Assembly: GCF_024970185.1 (NCBI RefSeq)
Contig: NZ_CP103965.1
Location: 4,731,001 to 4,795,000 of the forward strand
Source of the DNA: Pseudomonas sp. N3-W
Lineage (GTDB): Bacteria > Pseudomonadota > Gammaproteobacteria > Pseudomonadales > Pseudomonadaceae
DNA: 64,000 bases
Reading direction: 5' to 3'
The position numbers were made by a program, and so were the translations under genes. Below, piece by piece: positions 38,797 through 48,300 of this stretch; the first letter of the stretch is position 1, and every line of letters starts with the position of its first letter. The notes under the pieces are model-generated. The model was not told the DNA's origin. It made no database searches and saw nothing but the letters and a program-made list of their open reading frames with translations.

Positions 38797-39630
38797 CTAC
38801 TGTTTTGGGGTACTGACGGGGGGTTGCCGCTGGGAGACTTGGGTTTTCCAACGCTCGATATTGCGCAGCAGCGCAGCCTCCGTCAGTCCGGACGCGGGCA
38901 ATTCTGTCATCTTTTTGGCCAGCTGTCCGCGCAGCCACGGATCGTTGCAGGCCGAGTTATGGGAAACCGCCAGGAACAGGCCGGGTTTGTCGACCGGTTG
39001 GGTAAAAGCCAGCAGGTCGTTGGCCATGCCCAGGCTCTGTGCGGTCGCCATGCCCGAGTAACGCCCGGCCAGCACATAGTCGACCTCGCCCAGCAGCAAC
39101 TTCTGAAAGGCCAGGGTCAGGTTGGGCGTGCGCACCAGGGTCAATTGCTGCTCGGCGAATGTGCCGAACTCTGCCGTCATCCGGGCCTTTTCCGATACGG
39201 CGCCGGGATGGCCGTGCAGATCGCTCGCGTCGGTATAGGGCAGCGTCGAGCCTTTGCGGGTCCAGACCAGGTAGTCGTTTTGCAGCAGTGGCGGATGGAT
39301 GTAATCCAGGGACTCCAGCTCAGTGACCGTCAACGGCGCGTCGGCGAGCATGTCCATGCGCCCGCTGCGCACTTCATCCAGCGCCTGGGCACGCTTGCCG
39401 GCGTAAAGCAGTTCGACCTTGATGCCCAACTCCCCCGCCACTTGCTGCAACAGATCGGCACTGGCGCCGATCAGGTGTTTGGGATCTTGCGGGTCCTGCC
39501 ACAGGTACGGTGGCGCGTCCGGGCTGCCGGTCACGACAAGGCGCTCGCACTTGCCCGCCGCCATCGACAGCCCCGGCAACACGATCAAACCCGGTAACAG
39601 CATGCAAGCCCACCAGCGGCGCAGATCCAT
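38797..39630 (-). CDS. Periplasmic solute-binding protein (SBP family 3-like)
   Basis: A 277-residue protein with a signal peptide (cleavage near SMA-AG) and a family 3 periplasmic-binding fold (LVVTGSPDAPPYLW, YAGKRAQALDEVRSGRMDMLADAPLT, LLLGEVDYVLAGRYSGM). The ATG at 39630 with GGGAG upstream is preferred to a long N-terminal extension. There are no permease or ATPase genes beside it, so it may be a sensor partner or an orphan. It is nine bases upstream of the DUF4398-OmpA pair and probably shares their operon. Confidence 0.8.
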   Translation of the reverse strand: MDLRRWWACMLLPGLIVLPGLSMAAGKCERLVVTGSPDAPPYLWQDPQDPKHLIGASADLLQQVAGELGIKVELLYAGKRAQALDEVRSGRMDMLADAPLTVTELESLDYIHPPLLQNDYLVWTRKGSTLPYTDASDLHGHPGAVSEKARMTAEFGTFAEQQLTLVRTPNLTLAFQKLLLGEVDYVLAGRYSGMATAQSLGMANDLLAFTQPVDKPGLFLAVSHNSACNDPWLRGQLAKKMTELPASGLTEAALLRNIERWKTQVSQRQPPVSTPKQ

Positions 39631-39659
39631 GGCAAAACGCTCCCACTCAAATCCAAAGC

Positions 39660-39685
39660 AAAAAAAACCCGGCCAAAAGGCCGGG
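39660..39685 (-). terminator. Intrinsic terminator of etfBA
   Basis: Minus-strand stem CCCGGCC/GGCCGGG with a four-base loop, followed by a T-run of at least seven, 25 bases after the etfA stop. Confidence 0.92.
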
Positions 39686-39709
39686 CTCTTTATAAGTGAA
39701 GCCGCTGGA

Positions 39710-40639
39710 TTAGACCAGCTTCTCCAGCTCGGGAATTGCTTCGAACAGGTCTGCCACCAGGCCATAATCGGCCACCTGGAAGATCGGCGCTTCTTCGTCC
39801 TTGTTGATCGCAACGATCACTTTGGAGTCTTTCATGCCGGCCAGGTGCTGGATCGCGCCGGAGATACCGACGGCGATGTACAGCTGTGGAGCAACGATCT
39901 TGCCGGTCTGACCGACCTGCATGTCGTTGGGTACGAAACCTGCGTCGACCGCAGCGCGGGAAGCGCCAACAGCAGCGCCCAGCTTGTCGGCGAGGGCGTA
40001 CAGGTGTTTGAAGTTGTCACCGTTCTGCATGCCGCGACCGCCGGAAACGACGATCTTGGCAGCGGTCAGTTCCGGACGATCGGACTTGGCCAGCTCTTCG
40101 CCAACGAAGCTGGAGGTGCCAGCGTCGTGGGCAGCGGCAACGGCTTCAACGGCAGCCGAACCACCTTCAGCGGCAACCGGGTCGAAACCGGTGGCACGCA
40201 CGGTGATGACTTTCACCGAAGCGTTGGACTGAACGGTAGCAATGGCGTTACCGGCGTAGATCGGGCGCTTGAAGGTGTCAGCGCTTTCGACCGAGATGAT
40301 CTCGGAGATCTGGTCAACGTCCAGCTGCGCGGCAACGCGCGGCAGGATATTTTTGCCGTTGGAGGTCGCGGCAGCCAGGATGTGGCTGTAGCTTTTGCCC
40401 AACTCGGCTACCAGCGGCGCTACGTTTTCCGGCAGCTGATGCGCGTAGGCGGCGTTGTCGGCCACCAGCACTTTGGCCACGCCGGCGATTTTCGCAGCGG
40501 CTTCAGCGACGGCGCCAACATTCTGGCCAGCGACCAGAACGTGGATATCACCACCGATTTTGGCGGCAGCGGCCACGGTGTTCAGGGTGGCCGGAGCCAC
40601 AACCTTGTTGTCGTGTTCAGCGATTACCAAGATAGTCAT
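39710..40639 (-). CDS. etfA: Electron transfer flavoprotein alpha subunit
   Basis: A 309-residue protein with the ETF alpha N-terminal domain and the C-terminal FAD-binding signature ([41 protein letters not shown]). With EtfB it accepts electrons from acyl-CoA and other dehydrogenases and passes them to ETF-QO. It begins two bases after the etfB stop and ends at a strong terminator. Confidence 0.96.
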   Translation of the reverse strand: MTILVIAEHDNKVVAPATLNTVAAAAKIGGDIHVLVAGQNVGAVAEAAAKIAGVAKVLVADNAAYAHQLPENVAPLVAELGKSYSHILAAATSNGKNILPRVAAQLDVDQISEIISVESADTFKRPIYAGNAIATVQSNASVKVITVRATGFDPVAAEGGSAAVEAVAAAHDAGTSSFVGEELAKSDRPELTAAKIVVSGGRGMQNGDNFKHLYALADKLGAAVGASRAAVDAGFVPNDMQVGQTGKIVAPQLYIAVGISGAIQHLAGMKDSKVIVAINKDEEAPIFQVADYGLVADLFEAIPELEKLV

Positions 40640-40641
40640 GA

Positions 40642-41391
40642 TTAGATTACCTTCGCTTCGTTTTTCAGTTTCTCGACCAGTTCAGCCACCGACTTGACCT
40701 TGATACCCGCGCTGCGTGCAGCGGGCGCTTCGACTTTCAGGGTCTTGTTGGTGGAGGCGGTGGAAACGCCCAAAGCGTCCGGAGTCAGCACTTCGAGAGG
40801 CTTCTTCTTGGCTTTCATGATGTTTGGCAGGGACGCATAGCGCGGCTCGTTCAAACGCAGGTCGGTGGTGACGATGGCCGGCAGTTTCAGGGAAACAGTT
40901 TGCGCGCCGCCGTCGATTTCACGGGTCACGGCAACGCTGTCGCCAGACACTTCAACCTTGGAGGCGAACGTGCCCTGACCGTAACCGCTCAATGCCGCGA
41001 GCATCTGGCCGGTCTGGTTGTTGTCGCTGTCGATGGCTTGTTTGCCGAGGATCACCAGCTGAGGCTGTTCCTTGTCGACAACAGCCTTGAGCAGCTTGGC
41101 AACGGCCAGCGAGGTCAGATCTTCAGCGGATTCGACGAGGATGGCGCGGTCGGCACCCAGAGCCAGCGCGGTGCGCAGTTGCTCTTGTGCAGTGGTCGGG
41201 CCGATCGAGACGACGACGATTTCAGTCGCAACGCCTTTCTCTTTCAGGCGCACGGCTTCTTCCACTGCGATTTCGCAGAACGGGTTCATCGACATCTTCA
41301 CGTTGGCGAGGTCGACGCCGGAATTGTCCGCCTTGACGCGAACCTTGACGTTGTAATCCACAACGCGTTTGACAGCTACAAGAACCTTCAT
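40642..41391 (-). CDS. etfB: Electron transfer flavoprotein beta subunit
   Basis: A 249-residue ETF beta subunit, starting [20 protein letters not shown] and containing the AMP-site and recognition-loop segments ([41 protein letters not shown]). GAGG precedes the ATG. It is the first gene of etfBA, divergent from the ETF-QO gene, with which it forms one electron-transfer pathway to ubiquinone. Confidence 0.96.
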   Translation of the reverse strand: MKVLVAVKRVVDYNVKVRVKADNSGVDLANVKMSMNPFCEIAVEEAVRLKEKGVATEIVVVSIGPTTAQEQLRTALALGADRAILVESAEDLTSLAVAKLLKAVVDKEQPQLVILGKQAIDSDNNQTGQMLAALSGYGQGTFASKVEVSGDSVAVTREIDGGAQTVSLKLPAIVTTDLRLNEPRYASLPNIMKAKKKPLEVLTPDALGVSTASTNKTLKVEAPAARSAGIKVKSVAELVEKLKNEAKVI

Positions 41392-41939
41392 GGATTCCTC
41401 GTTACTCTCCGGTGAAAAGAAAGTCGCCTAGGCGAACCTGGCGGTTGATGCTCGTCGGTGCAAGGGCACCTCTAAAAACGCTGGCATCTGAATGGGTGAC
41501 ATCGTTCACGAAGGGTGATGACCGTTCGTCAGTGGTGACCGACAAGTCATTCATTATCGTGGCGTGTAAACTGCGCGCCCAAAAGCGCGCGGCTCATCAC
41601 CGTTTATGGCCATCGCCCTGTCTTTAGAGGTGCTCCTGAAGCCTTTAGTCTGCCTACGGGATGCGCAAAACCGCCCGTATCTTGACCGGAACGCCTATTC
41701 CGGTCAATACGGCAAAATGGCCGTTCATAAGCCGCGCTTCTTTGATTTCTCTGGCTTTGAGCCAATTCAAACAAACGTTTGTATTGGACGCTGAGAGTGG
41801 TGTAGATATAATGCGCCACCCAGAGAGAAAGGTGGGTCATCCATTGCCTCCTTCAGCACTTTCACGAAGGAAATAATGGATGCAACGCCAAACCTCCAAT
41901 TAGAAAAAAAACTGTTGAGCCTTGAGTAGGAGATAGCCT
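41392..41939. promoter_or_regulatory. 548-nt divergent, structured regulatory region between etfB and ETF-QO
   Basis: No convincing gene. It contains an 11-bp inverted pair GCACCTCTAAA (41466-41476) and TTTAGAGGTGC (41623-41633) bracketing ~165 bp. It also holds a 14-bp hairpin with a two-base bulge at 41675-41712 (CCGTAT..TGACCGGA / TCCGGTCAATACGG), a CAAAC-N4-GTTTG palindrome, and a consensus sigma-70 promoter towards ETF-QO. Confidence 0.65.
41768..41812 (+). promoter_or_regulatory. ETF-QO promoter with PsrA-like operator
   Basis: TTGGAC (41784-41789), a 17-bp spacer and TATAAT (41807-41812) make a near-consensus sigma-70 promoter. Just upstream of the -35, CAAAC-AAAC-GTTTG (41768-41781) matches the PsrA motif (G/C)AAAC-N2-4-GTTTG(C/G) as I recall it. 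PsrA is a fatty-acid-responsive repressor known to act on etf genes in Pseudomonas. Confidence 0.65.
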
Positions 41940-43604
41940 GTGGAACGCGAATACATGGAATTCGACGTGGTCATCGTCGGTGCCGGCCCCGCTGGCCTGT
42001 CCGCCGCCTGCCGCCTGAAGCAGAAGGCCGCCGAAGCCGGTAAGGAAATCAGCGTCTGCGTGGTCGAAAAAGGCTCCGAAGTCGGTGCGCACATCCTCTC
42101 GGGCGCTGTCTTCGAACCCCGCGCCCTGAACGAACTGTTCCCGGACTGGAAAGCGCTCGGCGCGCCGCTGAACACGCCAGTGACCCGCGACGACATCTTC
42201 GTGCTCAAGAATGCCGACAGCGCGCAGAAAATCCCTGACCTCCTTGTGCCCAAGACCATGCACAACGAAGGCAACTACATTATCTCCCTGGGCAACCTGT
42301 GCCGCTGGCTGGCCCAGCAGGCCGAGAACCTGGGCGTGGAAATCTACCCAGGCTTCGCCGCGCAGGAAGCCCTGTTCGACGAAAACGGCGTGGTCCGCGG
42401 GATCATCACCGGGGATCTGGGCGTTGACCGCGAAGGCCATCCGAAAGAAGGCCTGTACACCCCAGGCATGGAACTGCGCGCCAAGTACACGCTGTTCGCC
42501 GAAGGCTGCCGTGGCCACATCGGCAAGCAGCTGATCAAGCGCTTCAACCTCGACAGCGAAGCCGACGCCCAGCACTACGGCATCGGCCTGAAAGAAATCT
42601 GGGAAATCGACCCGGCCAAGCATCAACCAGGCCTGGTGGTACACACCGCCGGCTGGCCGCTGGACATCATGGGCACCGAGAACACCGGCGGCTCGTTCCT
42701 CTATCACCTGGAAAACAACCAGGTGGTGGTCGGCCTGATCGTCGATCTGTCCTACAGCAACACTTACCTGTCGCCGTTCGACGAGTTCCAGCGCCTCAAG
42801 CATCACCCGGTGCTCAAGCAGTACCTGGAAGGCGGCAAGCGCATCAGCTACGGCGCGCGTGCCATCGCCAAAGGCGGCCTGAACTCGCTGCCGAAAATGG
42901 TCTTCAAGGGCGGTGCGCTGATCGGTTGCGACCTCGGCACCCTGAACTTCGCCAAGATCAAAGGCAGCCACACCGCGATGAAGTCCGGCATGCTCGCCGC
43001 TGATTCCGTGGCGCAGGCGCTGTTCGCCGAGAAAGACGGCACAGAAGAACTGACCACTTACGTCGACGCGTTCAAGAAGAGCTGGCTCTACGACGAACTG
43101 TTCACCAGCCGCAACTTCGGCCCGGCGATCCACAAGTTCGGCGCCATTGTCGGCGGCGGATTCAACTGGCTCGACCAGAACATCTTCGGCGGCAAACTGC
43201 CGTTCACCCTACGCGACACCAAGCCGGATTACGCCTGTCTCAAGCTGGCGGCCGACTGCAAGAAGATCGACTACCCGAAACCGGACGGCAAACTCAGCTT
43301 CGACAAACTCAGCTCGGTGTTCATCTCTGGCACCAACCATGAAGAAGAGCAGCCATGCCACCTGAAGCTGACCGACCCGAGCATCCCGATCAGCAAGAAC
43401 CTGCCGCTGTACGATGAGCCTGCCCAGCGCTACTGCCCGGCCGGCGTGTACGAAGTGATCACCAAGGAAGACGGCGAGAAGCGCTTCCAGATCAACGCCC
43501 AGAACTGTGTGCACTGCAAGACCTGTGACATCAAGGATCCTTCGCAGAACATCACCTGGGTAGCACCGGAAGGCGCTGGCGGCCCGACTTACCCGAACAT
43601 GTAA
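41940..43604 (+). CDS. Electron transfer flavoprotein-ubiquinone oxidoreductase
   Basis: A 554-residue flavoprotein with an N-terminal FAD site (VIVGAGPAGLSAA, residues ~10-22) and a C-terminal [4Fe-4S] ferredoxin-like site (NCVHCKTCDIKDP plus the upstream CPAGVYEV cysteine). It oxidises reduced ETF and reduces ubiquinone at the inner membrane. The start is GTG with AGGAG seven bases upstream; an ATG five codons later is the alternative. A terminator follows. It faces etfBA across a shared regulatory region. Confidence 0.96.
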   Translation: MEREYMEFDVVIVGAGPAGLSAACRLKQKAAEAGKEISVCVVEKGSEVGAHILSGAVFEPRALNELFPDWKALGAPLNTPVTRDDIFVLKNADSAQKIPDLLVPKTMHNEGNYIISLGNLCRWLAQQAENLGVEIYPGFAAQEALFDENGVVRGIITGDLGVDREGHPKEGLYTPGMELRAKYTLFAEGCRGHIGKQLIKRFNLDSEADAQHYGIGLKEIWEIDPAKHQPGLVVHTAGWPLDIMGTENTGGSFLYHLENNQVVVGLIVDLSYSNTYLSPFDEFQRLKHHPVLKQYLEGGKRISYGARAIAKGGLNSLPKMVFKGGALIGCDLGTLNFAKIKGSHTAMKSGMLAADSVAQALFAEKDGTEELTTYVDAFKKSWLYDELFTSRNFGPAIHKFGAIVGGGFNWLDQNIFGGKLPFTLRDTKPDYACLKLAADCKKIDYPKPDGKLSFDKLSSVFISGTNHEEEQPCHLKLTDPSIPISKNLPLYDEPAQRYCPAGVYEVITKEDGEKRFQINAQNCVHCKTCDIKDPSQNITWVAPEGAGGPTYPNM

Positions 43605-43622
43605 GCCTGAGCGCTGAACAAC

Positions 43623-43648
43623 AAGGCTCCCGACATGGGGGCCTTTTT
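43623..43648 (+). terminator. Intrinsic terminator of the ETF-QO gene
   Basis: Nine-pair stem (AAGGCTCCC / GGGGGCCTT with one G-U pair), loop GACAT, followed by a T-run, 19 bases after the stop. Confidence 0.85.
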
Positions 43649-43682
43649 GTTGCCTGCAATTGTGGCAACGACACAAAACCAA

Positions 43683-43776
43683 TGTGGGAGCGAGCTTGCT
43701 CGCGATGACGCAGGCACGTCCAAAATCAATGTAACTTACAGACCGCTATCGCGAGCAGGCTCGCTCCCACAGGGGG
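43683..43776. repeat. REP doublet (REPIN)
   Basis: Forward core TGTGGGAGCGAGCTTGCTCG and exact-type inverse core CGAGCAGGCTCGCTCCCACA with a ~50-bp linker, between convergent genes. Confidence 0.92.
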
Positions 43777-43808
43777 TAGTGGACTACAGGGATCATCGGG
43801 GGGGCGTG

Positions 43809-44699
43809 TCAGGCAGCCCGCTCATCCCCCGGACTGCGGTCGAAATAGCGCTTGTACTCGCGACTGAACTGCGACGTGCTCTGATACCCCACCCGATGCG
43901 CCACCTGCGCCACGCCCAGCCCTTCGCCCAGCAGCAATTGCTGCGCCTTGAGCAAGCGCAGACGCTTGAGGTACTGCACTGGCGACAACAGCGTGCTGCG
44001 CTTGAAATGCTCGTGAAAGGTCGACGCACTCATGTTCGCGCAACTGGCCAGCGTCTCTACGTTCAACGGCTCGGTGAAATGCCCGTGCAGGTGGTTGAGC
44101 GACGCCGCGATCCGTGCGAACTGCCCCTGCTGCTCCACCAGTGCGCGCAACACATCGGCCTGCGGCCCGCGCAGGGCGACGAACAACAATTCACGCAACC
44201 GCGCCTGGCCCATGATCTGGCATTCCAGCGGATCGTGCAGGCAGCGCAACAGCCGCTCGACACAGCCACGCATGGCATCGTCGAGTACCGCCGAGGTCAT
44301 CGACTCCGGTGTTTGTGCCGCAATATGCCGCCCCGGCGCCAGGCCCATGGCCAACACCAGTTCGCCGAGTACCACCCGGTCGATGGCAATGGAAACCCCC
44401 AGCATCGGCCCGTCCGGCGCCGCAAATGTCTCGCACTCGAACGGCACCGGCAGTGCCTGAATCAGATAATGCCCGGCGCCATATTCCAGCCTGCGCGGCC
44501 CCAGATACGCCAGTTTGCTGCCTTGGGCGATGATGACCAGGCTCGGTTCATAGATCTGCGGGCCACGGGCTACATCGCAACTGGCGCGCAATACCTGCAC
44601 GCCCGGCAACGCCGTGGGGGCGAAGCCGTCACGGGTGGTCAGGGGCTGGACCAGGGACACCAGCGTGGCATTGGCATCAAGGTGACGGGTCAACAACAT
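43809..44699 (-). CDS. AraC family regulator (YqhC-like, AraC_N type)
   Basis: A 296-residue protein. The N-terminal ~190 residues (GFAPTALPGVQVLRASCDVARGPQIYEPSLVIIAQGSK) match the AraC_N domain of YqhC-like regulators; the C-terminal ~100 residues carry two HTH motifs (NVETLASCANMSASTFHEHFKRST; GVAQVAHRVGYQSTSQFSREYKRYF). The ATG at 44699 gives the family length; a longer frame to 44906 overlaps the divergent gene. It lies head-to-head with an alcohol dehydrogenase gene, the YqhC-YqhD arrangement, so activation in response to aldehydes is a likely role. Confidence 0.85.
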   Translation of the reverse strand: MLLTRHLDANATLVSLVQPLTTRDGFAPTALPGVQVLRASCDVARGPQIYEPSLVIIAQGSKLAYLGPRRLEYGAGHYLIQALPVPFECETFAAPDGPMLGVSIAIDRVVLGELVLAMGLAPGRHIAAQTPESMTSAVLDDAMRGCVERLLRCLHDPLECQIMGQARLRELLFVALRGPQADVLRALVEQQGQFARIAASLNHLHGHFTEPLNVETLASCANMSASTFHEHFKRSTLLSPVQYLKRLRLLKAQQLLLGEGLGVAQVAHRVGYQSTSQFSREYKRYFDRSPGDERAA

Positions 44700-44892
44700 G
44701 GGCAACACTTCACAGAAAAAGACATGGAAAAAAGGGATGAAAGCATCATCGCAGGTCTGAAGACCCATTTGACCAATCGCACGCTTATCCCGGAGGAATA
44801 GGCATGACACCCGGAGGAATCGCCATGGCCGCTGCCCGATACCGCGCCCAGAATGGCCCACCTCAACTGTCACTGCTTTTGCGAGGTTCCTC

Positions 44893-45945
44893 ATGTACAC
44901 CGCCATCGGTTATGCCGCTCAATCGGCCACCACTCCCCTCGCCCCTGTGAAGTTCGAACGCCGCAGCCCTCGGGCCGACGACGTGGCGATCGAGATCCTG
45001 TATTGCGGCGTCTGCCATTCCGACATCCACCAGGCGCGCAACGAGTGGGGCATTGCCGTTTACCCGCTGATGCCGGGCCACGAGATCGTCGGCAAAGTGA
45101 CCGCCATCGGTACGAATGTCACCCGGCACAAGGTCGGCGATCTGGTCGGCGTCGGTTGCATGGTCGACTCCTGCCGCAGCTGTGAAGCGTGCCAGGCCAA
45201 CCTTGAACAATATTGCCTCGAAGGTCCGACCATGACCTACGCCACCCCGGACAGGGTCGATGGCAGCAACACCATGGGCGGCTACTCCGACAGCATCGTG
45301 GTCAGCGAGCACTTCGTGGTGCGCATCCCGGAAAAACTCGACCTGGCCGCCGCCGCGCCGATTCTCTGCGCCGGCATCACCACCTACTCACCGCTCAAGC
45401 ACTACGGCGTCAAGGCGGGCGACAAGGTCGGGATTCTCGGCATGGGCGGCCTCGGCCACATGGGCATCAAGTTCGCCAAGGCCATGGGCGCTGAAGTGAC
45501 GCTGTTCACCCGCTCGGCGAGCAAGGCTGAAGAAGGTCGTCGTCAGGGCGCGGATCATGTGATCGTCTCCACCGATGCCGAACAGATGAAGGCCGCCGCC
45601 GGTCATTTCGACTTCCTGCTGGACACCATCCCGGTGCAACACGACCTCAATCCGTACCTCGATACCCTGCGTTTCGACGGCGTGCACATTCTGGTGGGTC
45701 TGATCGAACCGATTGATCCGCCGGTGCACGCGGCCAAACTGGTATTGGGCCGACGCGTATTGGCCGGCTCGCTGATCGGCGGCGTTGCAGAAACCCAGGA
45801 AGTGCTGGATTTCTGCGCCGAACACGACATCACCTGCGACATCGAAATGCTCGACATTCGCCAGATCAACGAGGCCTACAGCCGCATGATCGCCGGTGAT
45901 GTGAAGTACCGTTTCGTGATCGACATGGCGACGCTCAAGGTCTAA
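44893..45945 (+). CDS. Zinc-dependent NAD(P) alcohol dehydrogenase (YahK/cinnamyl-type)
   Basis: A 350-residue medium-chain dehydrogenase. Catalytic zinc ligands are C38 (CGVCHSD) and H63-E64 (GHE), with a later cysteine in ILCAGITTY. Structural zinc ligands are C94, C97, C100 and C108. The cofactor loop is GMGGLGHMG. It belongs to the YahK/AdhC subgroup that reduces aldehydes with NADPH. It is divergent from the AraC regulator, and its stop overlaps that of the convergent IclR gene by four bases. Confidence 0.92.
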   Translation: MYTAIGYAAQSATTPLAPVKFERRSPRADDVAIEILYCGVCHSDIHQARNEWGIAVYPLMPGHEIVGKVTAIGTNVTRHKVGDLVGVGCMVDSCRSCEACQANLEQYCLEGPTMTYATPDRVDGSNTMGGYSDSIVVSEHFVVRIPEKLDLAAAAPILCAGITTYSPLKHYGVKAGDKVGILGMGGLGHMGIKFAKAMGAEVTLFTRSASKAEEGRRQGADHVIVSTDAEQMKAAAGHFDFLLDTIPVQHDLNPYLDTLRFDGVHILVGLIEPIDPPVHAAKLVLGRRVLAGSLIGGVAETQEVLDFCAEHDITCDIEMLDIRQINEAYSRMIAGDVKYRFVIDMATLKV

Positions 45946-46745
45946 ACCTTCAAGCCAAGCTCCGCCGAAAGCCGGGCTGTGACGCCTTTGATCAGGGGAA
46001 TCAGCTCGGCCATTTTTTCCAGCGGCATGTACGGCACGGTGCTGGCGATGCTGATACCGGCGACGATGTGTTTGCTGGCATCGCGAATCGGCGCCGCCAC
46101 GCAACGAATCGACGGTTCGTTGTCTTCCAGATCGAACGCGTAACCGCCCGCCACGTACTCAACCATGCGCTGCTGAAACTGCTCCCAGGACTGCTCCGGG
46201 TGCTGCGGCCAGAACTGACTTTTCCCACCTGCCGGCAGGCTGACTTCGTACAACCGCTTCCAGTCTTGCTGCGAGTCATCGAGCATCAGCGCCTTGCCGA
46301 TCCCGGTGCGCGCCAACGGCATGCGATGGCCGACCCGCGAGCGCATTTCAGGGCCATTGCGCCCCGGATTCTTGTGCAGGTACAGCACCTCGTCGCCTTC
46401 GCGAATCGCCAGGTGCACCGTGTCGCCGGTCAACGCCGACAACTCGTCCAGATACGGCCCCGCCAGCGTCACCAGCGGCAACTCTTCGCGCGCCTGAAAA
46501 CCCAGTTCGATCAGCTTCGGACCCAGCAGATAGCCGACTTGTGGCACCACGCGCAGGTAGCGCTCGTCCACCAGGCAACTGGCCAGACGATGGGTGGTAC
46601 TGCGGGTGGTGCCGATCAGACGGGCAATTTCCTTCAGGTCACGGGCACCACTGGCCACGGCCTGCACCACACCCAGACCACGCAGCAGCGTCTGAGTACC
46701 GGTGGGCGCATTGTCCTTGGCGATTTTCGGGGCATCTTCCTGCAT
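45942..46745 (-). CDS. IclR family transcriptional regulator
   Basis: A 267-residue protein. The N-terminal winged helix spans ~20-85 (LRGLGVVQAVASGARDLKEIARLIGTTRSTTHRLASCL) and the C-terminal effector-binding IclR domain ~95-262 (GYAFDLEDNEPSIRCVAAPI). It is the last gene in the run dgoK-dgoA-dgoD-MFS-iclR, 60 bases after the MFS gene. That position, plus a 15-bp TCCCAT palindrome in two promoters of the pathway, makes it the best candidate regulator of galactonate catabolism. No direct proof. Confidence 0.88.
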   Translation of the reverse strand: MQEDAPKIAKDNAPTGTQTLLRGLGVVQAVASGARDLKEIARLIGTTRSTTHRLASCLVDERYLRVVPQVGYLLGPKLIELGFQAREELPLVTLAGPYLDELSALTGDTVHLAIREGDEVLYLHKNPGRNGPEMRSRVGHRMPLARTGIGKALMLDDSQQDWKRLYEVSLPAGGKSQFWPQHPEQSWEQFQQRMVEYVAGGYAFDLEDNEPSIRCVAAPIRDASKHIVAGISIASTVPYMPLEKMAELIPLIKGVTARLSAELGLKV

Positions 46746-46805
46746 ATCCAGCCTTTACCGTTGAGCGAGTGAACGGGCGGCATTATGGTCGCCCGACTGG
46801 CGGGA

Positions 46806-48116
46806 CTACAACTTGATACGTTCGACCTTGCCCACCAGCAGCACGTAGGAAAGTGCCCCGATCAGCGCCAGCACCGCGATATAGGTGATGGCCGGGGCAA
46901 ACGAATCACCGCTGGCAAGAAAGCCGATGACGATGGGCGTGGTAATGGCCGACAGGTTACCAATGAAATTGAACACACCACCGGTCAAACCGAGCAACCG
47001 CGCCGGGGCCAATGTCGACACCAGCGACCAGGTGATCGAGGCCAGTCCGTTGCCGAAAAACGCCAACGCGAGGAAGGCGATCACCAGCGGCGTCGAATCG
47101 ACAAAGTTCGCGCCAATGATGGCCGTGGAAATCAACAGACCGCCAATGATCGGCAATTTGCGGGCGAAGCCGACGGTGTAGCCACGACGGATCAGCCAGT
47201 CGGAGAAAAAGCCGGAACACAGCACGCCGACGAAGGCAGCGAGAAACGGCAGTGACGCCAGCAGACCGGACTTGATGAAGTCCATGCCGCGATATTTCAC
47301 CAGGTAGGTCGGGAACCAGGTCAGGAAAAACCACAGCGTCGAGTTGAGGCAGAACTGGCCGAGGTAGATGCCCCACAGCTTGCGTTTGCTCAGGACAATG
47401 CCCAGGTCGGTCCAGCTGAATGTCGCCTTGACCCTGGCGGTTTCAGCCTGAATATCCACCAGCCCGCCGCCTTCGCGGATCAGGTCGATTTCCGCGTCAT
47501 TGGCGCCCTTGAAATCCCGTGGCTCGCGGTACACCGCAAACCAGATCAGCGCCCAGATAACGCCCACCACCCCGGTGCTGACGAACACCATGTGCCAGCC
47601 GTACTGGTGTTGCAGCCAGGCCAGTACCGGGGTCAGAAACGCCAGCCCGACGAACTGTCCTGAGGTGTAGAAACCGATGGCCGTGGCCCGTTCGCGCTCG
47701 GGGAACCAGGTCGTCACCACGCGGCTGTTGATCGGATAAGCCGGCGCTTCCAGCGCGCCCACTGCCATGCGCAAGACGAACAACGCGATGAAGCTGGCGG
47801 CAAAGCCGAGCATCACCGTGGCCAGCGACCACAGCAACAGCGCGACGCTGTAGAGAATTCGCGGCGGCACCCGATCCACCAGCCAGCCACCAGGGATCTG
47901 CATGGCGGCGTAGGTCCAGCCGAATGCGGAAAAAATCAGCCCGACGTGGATCGGATCGATGCCCAGTTCGGTGGTCAGCGCCGGCGCGGCAATCGACAGG
48001 TTGCTGCGGTCCAGGTAGTTGATCACCACCGTGATGAACAGCAGCTCCATGATGAAAAAACGCTTGCGACTGGGCGTCACCAACGACGCCTGCCCGGTAA
48101 GGGTTTGCGGTTGCAT
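46806..48116 (-). CDS. MFS transporter, anion:cation symporter family (galactonate-type)
   Basis: A 436-residue, twelve-helix major facilitator. The N-terminal signature (YLDRSNLSIAAPALTTELG) and loop motif GWLVDRVPPR are typical of the ACS family, which includes the D-galactonate and glucarate permeases. Its position directly behind dgoD points to uptake of galactonate or a related sugar acid by proton symport. Substrate is inferred from context. Confidence 0.85.
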   Translation of the reverse strand: MQPQTLTGQASLVTPSRKRFFIMELLFITVVINYLDRSNLSIAAPALTTELGIDPIHVGLIFSAFGWTYAAMQIPGGWLVDRVPPRILYSVALLLWSLATVMLGFAASFIALFVLRMAVGALEAPAYPINSRVVTTWFPERERATAIGFYTSGQFVGLAFLTPVLAWLQHQYGWHMVFVSTGVVGVIWALIWFAVYREPRDFKGANDAEIDLIREGGGLVDIQAETARVKATFSWTDLGIVLSKRKLWGIYLGQFCLNSTLWFFLTWFPTYLVKYRGMDFIKSGLLASLPFLAAFVGVLCSGFFSDWLIRRGYTVGFARKLPIIGGLLISTAIIGANFVDSTPLVIAFLALAFFGNGLASITWSLVSTLAPARLLGLTGGVFNFIGNLSAITTPIVIGFLASGDSFAPAITYIAVLALIGALSYVLLVGKVERIKL

Positions 48117-48188
48117 GGGGGGTGCCTCTTTTTATGATTATTGAAGGCGATATAGCGACTTACACCGATGCCCTGTGGGGACCGGTCT

Positions 48189-48279
48189 TTGTGGGAGCGA
48201 GCCTGCTCGCGAAAGCGTTCTGTCAGTCACATCATTGCTGGATGTGCCATCTTCGCGAGCAGGCTCGCTCCCACAGGGT
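48189..48279. repeat. REP doublet inside the dgo operon
   Basis: Forward core TGTGGGAGCGAGCCTGCTCG and its inverse CGAGCAGGCTCGCTCCCACA, between dgoD and the MFS gene. It could lower downstream expression. Confidence 0.92.
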
Positions 48280-48300
48280 TCGCAGTGATTCAGACAGCGC

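Noticed and set aside
41862..43133. 423-codon minus-strand open frame
   Set aside because: Antisense to ETF-QO, which has complete FAD and iron-sulfur motifs.
43635..44801. 388-codon plus-strand open frame
   Set aside because: Begins in a REP doublet and runs antisense to the AraC family gene.
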